Counted from the first letter of the stretch, positions 1 to 9,168 are shown. The stretch is 25,625 nucleotides of DNA from JAGVPT01 sp049578505 (GCA_049578505.1 JBAUMC010000037.1:1-25625), one strand, 5' to 3'. A program made the numbers and translations. The notes: generated by a model not told the origin, from the letters alone.

Positions 1-1100
1 GTGTCGGAATAGACGAGATACAGGTTTTCGGCGTCATGCCTCGATACCATGACATACTTGCCGTCGATTTTCCTTGGGAAGAGTGCCATCCCTTTGTTCT
101 TTGCAGCATCCCCGCTGAGCGAGTTAATCCTGAATCGCACAAAATCGGTAGTTTCGAGAAGCAGCGGCATAATTGTTTTGCCATTGTATGCCGTATATGT
201 TGAGAAATAGCGAACGGACTCGTCGTCGTCGATGAACCGCACAAATCGTGCATCTTCAATTCCGTTCACCTCATATGACGAAACGGGGAAAATAGCCCGC
301 TCAGAAAGCGGGGCTTTCGCTGAAAAATTTATTTCGTAATTTAGCTCGAGCAGCGATTCAAGAGCCTCGACAACCCGGCACTGAGCAGCCGAGAGCTTCG
401 CGCGGCGCTTCTTGAATCGTGCAATCTTTGCCGCCAACTGAGATCGTGTGAATTTTTCCGGCAGCGACTCGACAATCTCTTTCATTGAAGAACTGCGGCA
501 GTCTTCATCGCGGAGTTTACTAAAAAGCTCAGATGCTTTGAATGACGGGTCCGGATTTAATTTGGGAGTACTAACAAGTTTGCCCGCTGGATCCATCGAG
601 ACTTCACCCTGCCCATTGATGGTGCCGGTTCGAAATTCGATGGATGAGATGTGTCCCTCCCCCGTCGCACGCAGGCTCATGATGAACCGAAGAGATCCCG
701 TCGCCAATCCGCTCTGGTCATAGTGAGGAACGATTGAAGGATTGAACAACGCTGCAGCTTCAAGCGAATATTCACAGGTGAAATAGGAGCCCAGCAGCAG
801 ACGCTTTGTTTTCGACAACTCCCGGCGCGGCGGAAGATAAAATTTTATCTGCTCGAAGCTTTGGGCGAATACCTCTTCAGTATCCCGATGACGGTTACGA
901 AATTCAACGAGTACATTGGCGAGTATTTTCTGTGATTCCTTATCGGTCAATTCGAGAACCCGTCTCACCAACCCCTTCATTCTCGCCTCAGATCCGGGGC
1001 TGAGCGGACTGACTGGGACAAACGGCTTGATAATGACCCGCGATGTATCCGGTTCAATCAGCACGGCTTGCCGCCGCACTTCCAATTCTTCCCTCTTCAT
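1..1100 (-). CDS. GH130 beta-mannoside phosphorylase/hydrolase, 3'-truncated by window
   Basis: About 366 residues from an ATG at 1100 run open to the left edge, so the C-terminus (perhaps 100-150 residues) is missing. The family signature is clear: R-V-I-I-K-P-F near residue 21, G-I-E-D-A-R at 280-285, and N-K-G-M-A-L-F-P-R-K-I followed by S-R-H-D-x-E-N-L-Y at 335-360. In characterised GH130 enzymes the Asp of the E-D-x-R motif is the general acid; here it is D283. GH130 members phosphorolyse beta-mannosides to alpha-mannose-1-phosphate or hydrolyse beta-1,2-mannosides; which applies cannot be read here. The roughly 260-residue region before the catalytic motif marks a long subfamily form. 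No signal peptide is seen, so it is cytoplasmic. It follows the beta-mannosidase gene by 56 nt and has the best ribosome-binding site in the window. Confidence 0.88.
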   Translation of the reverse strand, partial: MKREELEVRRQAVLIEPDTSRVIIKPFVPVSPLSPGSEARMKGLVRRVLELTDKESQKILANVLVEFRNRHRDTEEVFAQSFEQIKFYLPPRRELSKTKRLLLGSYFTCEYSLEAAALFNPSIVPHYDQSGLATGSLRFIMSLRATGEGHISSIEFRTGTINGQGEVSMDPAGKLVSTPKLNPDPSFKASELFSKLRDEDCRSSSMKEIVESLPEKFTRSQLAAKIARFKKRRAKLSAAQCRVVEALESLLELNYEINFSAKAPLSERAIFPVSSYEVNGIEDARFVRFIDDDESVRYFSTYTAYNGKTIMPLLLETTDFVRFRINSLSGDAAKNKGMALFPRKIDGKYVMVSRHDAENLYLVYSD

Positions 1101-1108
1101 AAACACTT

Positions 1109-1116
1109 ACCTCCTT
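1109..1116 (-). promoter_or_regulatory. Ribosome-binding site of the GH130 gene
   Basis: The minus strand reads AAGGAGGT 8 nt before the ATG at 1100, a near-complete anti-Shine-Dalgarno match. It fixes the start of the truncated GH130 gene. Most other starts in this window have weak or no such site. Confidence 0.8.
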
Positions 1117-1156
1117 AATTGGACAAATCTCCCGATCGTCAAACGCCGCTTGACCC

Positions 1157-3604
1157 TCACAGCGCCCGAAGTCTGAGCCTTTCTTTAGTAAATTTTTGAA
1201 GACCATGCGAGATAATCGTCACAACCTTCGGAATACCCGCATCCATGTCGAAATAGTTGTCGTCAACTTCAACATCTTCGTTTTCTATTTCAATCCTCAC
1301 GTTCTTCTTCAGTCCCGAGGCAGTCAATACCGCCGAATGGACATTCACACCGTCGTTCGTCAATCGGATTTCGATATTCGATAATGGAATTTGCATGTGC
1401 TTCGGCTCAACAAAAAAATATCTGTTTTCCGATACGATGGCGCCGTCCCTTTTCAAGTACGCCAATAAGTATGATTGAGCCGGATCAACATAAGAGCACT
1501 CTTCAGCATCGATTGTTGTCAGTACCTTGGATGCATTGCGCCCAACGGTTACGTTTGCCGTTTTCGACCATGCCACAGTCCCGTCGAAAGAACGAAGGGC
1601 GACCTCGAGCGTTGCGCTCAAAGGTGCAAGGAGGTCGGACGTCAACCATACTTCTAATCGCCTGCCGGCTTTACGAAAAGTTACAAGCACGGGTGCAAAA
1701 AATTTTTTGGCGTAATAATATGCCGCTTTCGGACGTAACGCGCTGTCGATAACCGACCAGCTTGTCACCGGCCAGCAGTCGTTAAGCTGCCAAAAGAGAG
1801 AGCCGGCGGTATAAAATTTCCGGCGTCTCCAATGTTCAACCGCGGTCTTTAGTGCTTCAGCCTGAATTATCTGCCCCTTGTAGATGAAATCTCCGAAGTC
1901 CGTTCCCACCTTCATATGGCTTGCCTGGAACCGAAAAAGCCGCTCAGTCCCCTCGGGAAGTTTGTTATGATGTTCGAGCACACGACTTTGCGGATTGAGA
2001 TCGAGAGGTATCGTTACCGCCTCGAGCGTTTTCAGATGAGGCGGTGCCTGAAAACCGAATTCCGTAACAAACCGTGCTTTGTCATTCTCGTATTCTTTGT
2101 AATCCTTCCACCGACCCCACATCTCCCATTGATGATGATTCCCGTTCGATTCGTCGTTTGGAAACCCTTTGCCGAATGGAGAACTGCGCCAGTACGGGCG
2201 CGTTCCGTCTAACTCCCTGCAAACGGACGGGAGTACAGTTCTGAAGATCTTCGAGCCCTTCATCTCATCCGGAGACTTGTCCGGATTGTGTTGGCAGAAT
2301 ATCCACTCACATTCATTATTGCCGCACCAGAGAACAATGCTTGGATGATTCCGCAGCTTCTTGATCGCTTTTGCAGCTTCATCTTTGACCTGTTTCAGGA
2401 ACCAGGGTCCTTCGGGATATTCGGCGCAGGCAAACATGAAATCCTGCCACACCATCAAACCGTGTTGATCGCACAGGCTGTAGAACTTTTCTTGCTCATA
2501 AATGCCGCCTCCCCAAACGCGAAGCATGTTCATGTTCGCGCCTTTTGCCATGCCCAGCAACTTCTCGTATGTAGAGTCAGCGATTCTCGGAATGAATGAG
2601 TCGCTCGGAATCCAATCCGCACCTTTGCAAAAAATCTTTTCCCCGTTTATTTCAACGACGAACGACGTTCCTTCCTTATCGGGTTTCTGCAGTAATCGAA
2701 CTGTACGAATCGCAAACGGTAGTTCGAGATGTTCGATTTCCTCATTCTTCAAAAGAAGAGAAAACACCGCCCGGTACAATGGCTGTTCGCCGTACCCATT
2801 CGGCCACCAGAGCTTCGGCTTTTTGATACGAGCGCGAAATTTCATCAACCCGCTTTTCGCCCTGCGCAGATCCATAAGCGAAGCATGTTCATCACAAATA
2901 TCCGTCCGCAATTGTATCGGCGCAGCGGAGAATAACGACACATCAATTGATACTTCAACGACTGCCTCATTCTTTGAAAGAGAAATGACTTTTACAAACG
3001 GCGATCGGAGTGCAGCATGCTCGTGTGCTTCCAGCCCTATACTGCGCCAGATACCCGATGTCGTCAATCGCGGTCCCCAGTCCCAGCCGAATGAGTATTG
3101 TGCCTTCCGCACATATATTCGATGCGGTTCGTGACCTGCATCGAGCGAACCATGTTTTTCCTCCAAAGCTTTCGTTCTCATGACCGGAGAGTCAAAAAGA
3201 ATCTCAATGAGATTTTTTCCCGTTAAGAGAGATTTCTTCGCATCGAACCTCTGTTCAACAAACATATTTGCCGTCTCCGCGACCGGTTTCCCGTTTATCC
3301 GAATGTGCGCGTACGTATCAAGACCTTCAGCGACGAGCTCAATATGCTTTGTTTCGAGAAACTCTGCATCAATATTGAACTCCCGCCGGTAGACCCATTG
3401 CTGCGATTCGATCCATTGAACTTGCTGCTCGTTCATGCGGTAGAACGGGTCGGGAATTTTCCCGTTCGCTAAAAGGTCCGTGTGGACCGTTCCTGGAACG
3501 GATCCGCTCATCCACTCCGTTACTTCGGCAACCTCTTTAGGCATCGTTCGGTATTTATCGACCGCCTTGAAAGACCACGTTCCATTGAGGACTATTTGTT
3601 TCAT
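1157..3604 (-). CDS. GH2 beta-mannosidase (EC 3.2.1.25-like)
   Basis: 815 residues, the usual length for a GH2 beta-mannosidase. It removes terminal non-reducing beta-D-mannose from oligosaccharides. The N-terminal sugar-binding domain opens with L-N-G-T-W-S-F and V-P-G-T-V-H-T-D-L (residues 6-45), G-W-D-W-G-P-R-L lies at 173-180, and an Ig-like domain precedes the TIM barrel (about 300-600). The acid/base is E431 in the C-G-N-N-E-C-E-W motif and the nucleophile is E515 in V-T-E-F-G-F; both codons were checked by coordinate. The Trp-rich F-W-Q-L-N-D-C-W-P near 604 is also typical. There is no signal peptide, so it acts in the cytoplasm on imported mannosides. The Shine-Dalgarno site is weak. 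The gene lies 46 nt after the large secreted protein gene and 56 nt before GH130, its likely metabolic partner. Confidence 0.93.
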   Translation of the reverse strand: MKQIVLNGTWSFKAVDKYRTMPKEVAEVTEWMSGSVPGTVHTDLLANGKIPDPFYRMNEQQVQWIESQQWVYRREFNIDAEFLETKHIELVAEGLDTYAHIRINGKPVAETANMFVEQRFDAKKSLLTGKNLIEILFDSPVMRTKALEEKHGSLDAGHEPHRIYVRKAQYSFGWDWGPRLTTSGIWRSIGLEAHEHAALRSPFVKVISLSKNEAVVEVSIDVSLFSAAPIQLRTDICDEHASLMDLRRAKSGLMKFRARIKKPKLWWPNGYGEQPLYRAVFSLLLKNEEIEHLELPFAIRTVRLLQKPDKEGTSFVVEINGEKIFCKGADWIPSDSFIPRIADSTYEKLLGMAKGANMNMLRVWGGGIYEQEKFYSLCDQHGLMVWQDFMFACAEYPEGPWFLKQVKDEAAKAIKKLRNHPSIVLWCGNNECEWIFCQHNPDKSPDEMKGSKIFRTVLPSVCRELDGTRPYWRSSPFGKGFPNDESNGNHHQWEMWGRWKDYKEYENDKARFVTEFGFQAPPHLKTLEAVTIPLDLNPQSRVLEHHNKLPEGTERLFRFQASHMKVGTDFGDFIYKGQIIQAEALKTAVEHWRRRKFYTAGSLFWQLNDCWPVTSWSVIDSALRPKAAYYYAKKFFAPVLVTFRKAGRRLEVWLTSDLLAPLSATLEVALRSFDGTVAWSKTANVTVGRNASKVLTTIDAEECSYVDPAQSYLLAYLKRDGAIVSENRYFFVEPKHMQIPLSNIEIRLTNDGVNVHSAVLTASGLKKNVRIEIENEDVEVDDNYFDMDAGIPKVVTIISHGLQKFTKERLRLRAL

Positions 3605-3650
3605 ATTCTATCTTCATCGACCAAAAGGTGAATTAGTATATCCGAGAATG

Positions 3651-6600
3651 TCATCGCAACAAGATCATTTTTTTCACGAGAACAACATTCGTTGTTTCCA
3701 GCTTATAGTAGTAGACCCCGCTTGCGCAACGAGCCGCATTCCACGGTATTGAATATTCACCGGCAGCCACTCGTTCCTGGATCAACGTTGCAATTTCTCT
3801 CCCCAACACGTCAAACACCTTCAACGTGACGAATCCCGGCGAAGGAATTGCAAAACGGATTGTTGTTGATGGATTGAAGGGATTGGGGAAATTCTGAGCC
3901 AAAGCGAATTGCGACGGAACAACAGCAGTTGACCGGTCGGCAATTCCGGTATTGATATCGTAGAAAGCTGAAATCTGCGAGACGGGGAGCATGTAATTGA
4001 ATATTCGTATTTCGTCGAGGACACCGTTAAAATTGTAGCTGTTGTCCCCGGGAAGATCCTGGCCGATCGTGAGATTAGATGTCGTTGTATTGATGAGCCC
4101 GGAAAATGAGGTAAATGCATCGAGCTGACCGTTCAGGTAAATTTCGAAATCAGACCCATTGAAGGTTCCGGTAACATTATACAAGCTGTCGAGGGCAAGG
4201 TGCGTCTGCGAGTCCAGATCTTTTGCAACCCCCGAAGAGTTCTTCACGGTCCAGCGGATCACATTGGTATTCGGCGAGATTGAAAACTTCCACCTGTTCT
4301 GCCAGCTCCCGTGAGAGATCACATATTGTTCCCGTGAAGAATAAAATGCGCCTACTTTCATCCAGAAGTTAACCGTGATGCCCGTTTGAAAATTCAGAGC
4401 TGAGTCAACAGAGACATTGATCGATGTTGTTGCACCGTCAAAGGCATAAGCGCTGGCGGGATGACCAAAGCGATCGCTGGTAAATGATCCGCCGCTCGCG
4501 GTGCCGTCGTGATGATTACCGCTCGCATCCTTCGTGTCTCCGTTGAACGGATAGTATGCTACCAAGCTGCCTGTTTGCCAATTGGAAAAATCTCTCACTT
4601 CCAATCCCACGCTGTCCGCGATTGTTCCCCCATGATTGTCATCGACTATACAATTGATGTAATAGTTGCCGGGAGTTTGCGGGGATTGCCAAGAGACGAC
4701 GGGCCCAGTGCCGCTCAACAAACCAATTGGGGATGACCAGTGATAATTCAGTGCGTTGCTATCGGGGTCCACGGCAATACAACTGATTGTACTTGTGGCA
4801 CCTAGATCGATCTTTCCCGGTAACGCTTTCATTCTTTGAATCGCGGGAGGGTGATTAATCGATTGCACGACAGCAATCGTGTCTACTGCCGTCGTATGCG
4901 CCCCGCGGGTATCGCCAACAATGCACTCCACTATGTAAGTACCGGCCGTGTCGGGTGCGTCCCATGTAATAATTGAGCCGCTTCCAACAATCGAACCACC
5001 GGTCGCACTCCAGGAATATGACAGGGTATCGTTGTCTCCGTCTGTTGCCGTACAAAAAATAAATGTTGAATGGTTTTTGAGTACGATGCTGCTGTCCGGA
5101 GTCAGGCTTTTGATCCTTGGCGGATAATTCGAGACCGCGTGACCCGAATGATAATCGATAACAATGCCATTGATGAGCATGCGATCAAGGTCGTAAGTGG
5201 GGGTAACTGATGCCGGAGTATTCACGATGAGGAGAACGCTATCCGCCTTAATCGGCAGAGGAACTACTCCGGACACATTTTTCAGAATGTACGAATGCGA
5301 TGCAGCATCGTACAGGTCGTGTTGTCCGGATCCCGCATCAATGCTGACAGAATGCTGAAGCGAATCGGGATTAAACATGAGAAACGTTGGGTACGCGCTG
5401 GCATGAAAATAATCTGTTTTCAATACGTCCAGCCGCAGGATCATCGGAACATCCGTCGTGTCGATAATGCCGCCAAATATACCAACATGAGAAGAGCCAT
5501 AAAGAGCAAAGTTGGTTGGGTTGCCATTTTGGATGGCATCACCGGTAGCGTAAGGAGTAATTGCTGTGTTAATAAGATTGTGCTGGTGTATCGATTCGTG
5601 CGCGATGTACGATTCGGGATCAAATTTATGAGACCAGACAGCTCCATCCTGATTTTGGTCCGGCAAAAAGCCAGTGTAAAAGAGTCGGGAAGCGTTCGCT
5701 GCATTCAAAACCCATTTGCCGATAATTCTGGCGAACCGGGGATCGTAACGGACCAATGGGACCAGAGCACCGACCTGTTCGAACGTGTTCATCACGAACG
5801 GGTAGCCGTTTCCGCTGCCGTAACCCGTTTCACCGATGAGCCCGTCGCAGTCATACCCTCCCCAATTTCCCACCGTTACTCCCCAAAGTCTTGAGTTGTC
5901 GCTTCCGTCGGAAAAGCACCAGGTGACAATCTTCCCGATGTCATACGTGGTACCCAATTCGGCGTTCATCCGTGCGGCAATGTACGCTCCATACGGCAAT
6001 TGAAGCTCGTACGACGGATTCTGATTCGCAGAATAGGCAAGCAGAGACTCCATTGCAAGCTCTGCCCCGATTCTGTATCGCGGATTGCCAGTCTGCACAT
6101 AGGCTTCGTAAAGGAGCCAGGCGATCGTTCCCCCTGCTTCCGGTTCAACCCATCCGGAGTTTGTCGGCGTCATCGTGGAGAGGTTCCAGGCGGTATGGTT
6201 TAGATTGGCAAGACTCCACGGAGTTGTACTTGCACCCATAGCATTGAGCGCGGCGAACCATCGGTTGGCGACTGTAACAAACTGATTCTGAAAATTTCCT
6301 GCGGCCGGATACATGCTGTAGAGCTGGTAGAAAAATACATTCGGCATGACGTCATACCACCAATCGCTCCCGCTGGAGCCACCGGGGTTATTGAGATACA
6401 CATCCTCCTGCGGACGTTGATTGAACCAATTCTGGCATGCCGTCACCCAGTTAAACGCAAACTGATTTGTTTTGTCGATGCCGACGAGACTGGCACTAAC
6501 GACGGCGGGAATACAGTTTATCGCCTCCATTGTTTGAGAGGGGGACTGACCGACATAGCTCGATAAACTAAAATTCTGGCCCACCGACACAAGGGGCAAA

Positions 6601-6815
6601 TATGTACCGGTCAATTTTGGATTGAACACAAGTGAATCGTATCCGACAGTAACACGCTTCCAGTTTCTCATCATGTATGGCGACGGCTTATTGGGCATGA
6701 GTTCAATTCTCGGAATTGAGATCTGCTGTCCTGCGCTGACGCACGTCATCGCTATTGAAGTCAGAAAAATAAATCCGGTGTTGTGATATGCCAATGTATT
6801 TGTCCAGCAGTTCAT
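3651..6815 (-). CDS. Secreted multidomain protein: helical N-terminal domain, two PKD/Ig-like repeats, LamG, T9SS tail
   Basis: 1054 residues. Residues 1-30 look like a signal peptide with a hydrophobic core around 14-28, but without the usual Lys/Arg at the start. Residues 40-540 form an unassigned, Trp/Tyr-rich, mostly helical region resembling an (alpha/alpha)6 toroid; it is probably a glycan-active or lectin-like domain, but I recognise no family. Two PKD/Ig-like repeats follow (about 563-650 and 654-742), then a LamG/concanavalin-like domain (about 748-955; Y-Y-P-F-N-G-D to L-D-E-I-R-I-F-N). The tail (967-1054; N-F-P-N-P-F-N-P-S-T-T-I to K-K-M-I-L-L-R) is a type A T9SS sorting domain, so the product should cross the outer membrane and be anchored or released. 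The ATG overlaps the previous stop as ATGA, and an in-frame TAA lies just upstream, so this is the first possible ATG. Confidence 0.85.
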   Translation of the reverse strand: MNCWTNTLAYHNTGFIFLTSIAMTCVSAGQQISIPRIELMPNKPSPYMMRNWKRVTVGYDSLVFNPKLTGTYLPLVSVGQNFSLSSYVGQSPSQTMEAINCIPAVVSASLVGIDKTNQFAFNWVTACQNWFNQRPQEDVYLNNPGGSSGSDWWYDVMPNVFFYQLYSMYPAAGNFQNQFVTVANRWFAALNAMGASTTPWSLANLNHTAWNLSTMTPTNSGWVEPEAGGTIAWLLYEAYVQTGNPRYRIGAELAMESLLAYSANQNPSYELQLPYGAYIAARMNAELGTTYDIGKIVTWCFSDGSDNSRLWGVTVGNWGGYDCDGLIGETGYGSGNGYPFVMNTFEQVGALVPLVRYDPRFARIIGKWVLNAANASRLFYTGFLPDQNQDGAVWSHKFDPESYIAHESIHQHNLINTAITPYATGDAIQNGNPTNFALYGSSHVGIFGGIIDTTDVPMILRLDVLKTDYFHASAYPTFLMFNPDSLQHSVSIDAGSGQHDLYDAASHSYILKNVSGVVPLPIKADSVLLIVNTPASVTPTYDLDRMLINGIVIDYHSGHAVSNYPPRIKSLTPDSSIVLKNHSTFIFCTATDGDNDTLSYSWSATGGSIVGSGSIITWDAPDTAGTYIVECIVGDTRGAHTTAVDTIAVVQSINHPPAIQRMKALPGKIDLGATSTISCIAVDPDSNALNYHWSSPIGLLSGTGPVVSWQSPQTPGNYYINCIVDDNHGGTIADSVGLEVRDFSNWQTGSLVAYYPFNGDTKDASGNHHDGTASGGSFTSDRFGHPASAYAFDGATTSINVSVDSALNFQTGITVNFWMKVGAFYSSREQYVISHGSWQNRWKFSISPNTNVIRWTVKNSSGVAKDLDSQTHLALDSLYNVTGTFNGSDFEIYLNGQLDAFTSFSGLINTTTSNLTIGQDLPGDNSYNFNGVLDEIRIFNYMLPVSQISAFYDINTGIADRSTAVVPSQFALAQNFPNPFNPSTTIRFAIPSPGFVTLKVFDVLGREIATLIQERVAAGEYSIPWNAARCASGVYYYKLETTNVVLVKKMILLR
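4590..5129 (-). repeat. Tandem PKD/Ig-like domain repeat within the 1054-residue protein
   Basis: Two consecutive segments of about 88 residues align by eye. Each has N/H-x-P-P-x-I near its start, C-x-A-x-D-x-D/P near position 25, an aromatic strand (L-S-Y-S-W or L-N-Y-H-W), W-x-x-P-x-T-x-G-x-Y, and C-I-V-x-D-x-x-G. These are the hallmarks of PKD/cadherin-like folds that act as spacers between the catalytic or binding domain and the LamG domain. The repeats have diverged and are not identical at DNA level. Confidence 0.7.
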
Positions 6816-8194
6816 CGGGTGCTTTTACTTTCATTCAACGTTAGTGCGCCGTTTGTCAGATCTACTGCAAGGGTCAATTCGTCCCCCGATGCATTTCGAA
6901 ATATCCCTTCCATCAATTTTTCGTGGGACAGCACCTTAACTTTTTTGTACCATAGATATTTCTTAGCGGCCGGATACTTGTCGATCTCAACAAGTGTATG
7001 TAGCGCTTCGATTGTCGATTCCGCACCGGAGTTTTTATTAACCGTCAGCGAATCCATGATCCCGTCGAAGCATATCCCGGTTACGGTATCATACATTCGC
7101 TGGTGTGCAATATTATTTCCGAAGAGCCATGATGCGGCGAGTCCCGCCATTTTTTCGTAGACTTCATTTTTCGTTGCGTCGTACAAGCGGAGAAGTCCCA
7201 CAGCGATCGGGCGGATACCGTATGCTATTTGCTCGCGATTGAAGTTGCTGTCGGGATGGGCAATATCCAGTTCTTTCATGTAACCTTGAATAAGCAGCCG
7301 GCTATAGAATCCTTGAGCTTCGCGCTGGGCAGAACGAATCATTGCACTGTCGTCGAAAAGAAGCCCGGCCATGGCCAGTGTTTGTGTCTGCCCGTTGCCC
7401 CACATATGCCATATTGCTTCCCACGATCGGTGAAGTCCGTACGGAAACGTCACGGCGTTTCCATCCTGCATCACCATGAGACCGTCCGCCAGTTTTTGGA
7501 TGAAGCCTTTCACTCTCGGGTCTCCGGTTGCACGGTAGTATTCCGTCAATCCCATCATCAACTCTGAACTCACGTCCGCGCCGGAATCGTAAACCAGCCA
7601 CTGTGGTATTTTAAGCTGGCCCGAACTTTTTATTTCCCCATATTTAACTATTAGCGCTTCGATGTGCGGAAATGTCCGGGTGATTCCGTCTTTGAGCCGG
7701 GACGCAAATGTCGTGTCAACATCTTTGAAAATCCGATATCCCAGGGACATGCTCCAGACACCCCGCGCGGCCCACCAACCGAACGATTTGTAGCTTGTTT
7801 TTCCAAAACGGTTGATCGTATGATCGGCAAATATAAAATTATAGAACTCGCCATCGTCCGTTTCCATTGCAGCGACAAATTTCAAAAGCGAGCGAGCTTC
7901 TACAAGGCTTGAAGTGTCGTGAGCAAGTTCGAAACGACGCAACGAGACAACCGCTGCACGGGCTGCGTCGTCCACGCAGGCAATGCCTTCCGGCCCAGAT
8001 TCTTTCGCATCAACCCACTGGTAGTCGGGGTAGTTCGAATAGATGTGAACAATGCTCACAGTGTCGCCGTTCAATCCTATTCGCTCCGTCAGATGTTCAA
8101 GGTGTTTGAAGTTCACAAGTGAAGACCATTCCTGGGCCGATGCCGCCTCAAGGCAAAAAAACGAGAACGTGGCTATCTTCAGAAAATTTTTCAT
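6812..8194 (-). CDS. Secreted six-hairpin glycosidase-like protein
   Basis: 460 residues from the ATG at 8194. The N-terminus is a clear signal peptide (K at 2, hydrophobic 4-18, cleavage after A-S-A at 20). The open frame extends 91 codons further upstream to 8467, but that part is basic and low in hydrophobicity and lies inside the kinase gene, so the start at 8194 is preferred; it overlaps the kinase stop as ATGA. The body is a helical (alpha/alpha)6-type domain with C-V-D-D-A-A-R (73-79), G-E-F-Y-N-F (115-120), G-W-W-A-A-R-G (139-145) and G-A-E-S-T-I-E-A-L near 400. By memory this resembles helical domains that accompany GH130 genes in other bacteria, so a role in glycan trimming is plausible. 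The substrate and even catalytic activity are unproven. The C-terminus ends abruptly after the start of a possible beta domain. Confidence 0.75.
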   Translation of the reverse strand: MKNFLKIATFSFFCLEAASAQEWSSLVNFKHLEHLTERIGLNGDTVSIVHIYSNYPDYQWVDAKESGPEGIACVDDAARAAVVSLRRFELAHDTSSLVEARSLLKFVAAMETDDGEFYNFIFADHTINRFGKTSYKSFGWWAARGVWSMSLGYRIFKDVDTTFASRLKDGITRTFPHIEALIVKYGEIKSSGQLKIPQWLVYDSGADVSSELMMGLTEYYRATGDPRVKGFIQKLADGLMVMQDGNAVTFPYGLHRSWEAIWHMWGNGQTQTLAMAGLLFDDSAMIRSAQREAQGFYSRLLIQGYMKELDIAHPDSNFNREQIAYGIRPIAVGLLRLYDATKNEVYEKMAGLAASWLFGNNIAHQRMYDTVTGICFDGIMDSLTVNKNSGAESTIEALHTLVEIDKYPAAKKYLWYKKVKVLSHEKLMEGIFRNASGDELTLAVDLTNGALTLNESKSTR

Positions 8195-9168
8195 CGATGA
8201 TTTGCCTTCAAGAATTTCCTCAGCGTTCCTGAGTCCGGAAGTGCCGGAATGGCCCCGTGCTTCGATGCGGTCAGTGCGCCGACGGCATTCGCGGTCCGGC
8301 AATACGATGCGAGGTCGCTCAGTGTTAATGAGGCAATGCTCTTTCCGCTTCGAACGAGACAGTCCAACAGCGCGGCAAAGAAACCATCGCCGCATCCCGT
8401 TGTATCGGCGTTCTTTATGCGAAAGCCTTCCACGAATCCTGAATGTTGTGATGTCTTGAAATAACATCCTTTTCCACCAAGCGTCACCACGACGAGGAGC
8501 GGCCCCATTGAGATAAATGCACCGGCCGCGGTTTCAACATCTTTAGAACCGGAAAGAAACGCCGCTTCCTCGTCATTCATCCGAAGAACGTGAGACAATC
8601 GGATCGCTTTCAAAATATTTTTACGAGCCTCTTCCCGGGACTTCCAAAGAGCTAGCCGTAAGTTCGGGTCGAACGCGATTACACAACCTTTGCGCCGCAG
8701 TTTTTTCGCAACACGAAAGAGAGATGTCCTCGCCGGTTCGTGCATCAACAAAAAAGAACTTACGGCTACAATTTTCGACTTTGCAACTTTGTCGATATTC
8801 ACGTCGGACGGCAGAAGCTGCTCGTCGGCGGGGTTTCGTTCCCAGAACTCAAAATCACGCTCACCCGATTTTGTGAGAGAGACAAACGCAAGCCTCGTTT
8901 TATGCTCTCGATCAAAGCTGATTCCAGATGCATCGACACCGTAACGTTCCAACTCCGAGCGCAAGAATTTTCCGAACGGGTCCGCACCGACTTTGCCTAC
9001 AAAAGCCGAACGGGTTCCAAGCTTCGCAAGTCCAACAGCAACATTCGCAGGAGCGCCTCCGGGAAGTTTCAAAAACCCGCCGGCGGCTGAAAGCGTCACG
9101 CCTTTTTGTGTTGAGACAAAATCAATGAGCGACTCGCCGATGCATGTGATCTCGGGAAACGATTTCAT
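8191..9168 (-). CDS. PfkB-family sugar kinase (fructokinase-like)
   Basis: 325 residues, the normal length for ribokinase/PfkB enzymes, which phosphorylate a sugar with ATP in the cytoplasm. The first signature is P-G-G-A-P-A-N-V-A-V-G-L-A-K-L-G at 36-51. The second is D-T-T-G-C-G-D at 255-261, where G258-D261 form the anion hole and D261 is the catalytic base. The G-E-S-L-I-D-F start and G-G-A-P-A-N resemble bacterial fructokinases, making fructose to fructose-6-phosphate the most likely reaction, but PfkB specificity is hard to read from sequence. The start overlaps the stop of the dehydrogenase gene (ATGA), and its stop overlaps the next start the same way, so it is probably translated in coupling with both. 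The pairing suggests that the dehydrogenase supplies the ketose. Confidence 0.88.
   Translation of the reverse strand: MKSFPEITCIGESLIDFVSTQKGVTLSAAGGFLKLPGGAPANVAVGLAKLGTRSAFVGKVGADPFGKFLRSELERYGVDASGISFDREHKTRLAFVSLTKSGERDFEFWERNPADEQLLPSDVNIDKVAKSKIVAVSSFLLMHEPARTSLFRVAKKLRRKGCVIAFDPNLRLALWKSREEARKNILKAIRLSHVLRMNDEEAAFLSGSKDVETAAGAFISMGPLLVVVTLGGKGCYFKTSQHSGFVEGFRIKNADTTGCGDGFFAALLDCLVRSGKSIASLTLSDLASYCRTANAVGALTASKHGAIPALPDSGTLRKFLKANHR

Noticed and set aside
2502..3134. 210-residue plus-strand ORF opposite the beta-mannosidase gene
   Set aside because: Low-complexity Ser/Phe-rich translation with no motifs; antisense of a catalytic domain.
8195..8467. N-terminal extension of the six-hairpin protein to an ATG at 8467
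   Set aside because: The 91 extra residues are Arg-rich, lie fully inside the kinase gene and would bury the clear signal peptide that starts at 8194.
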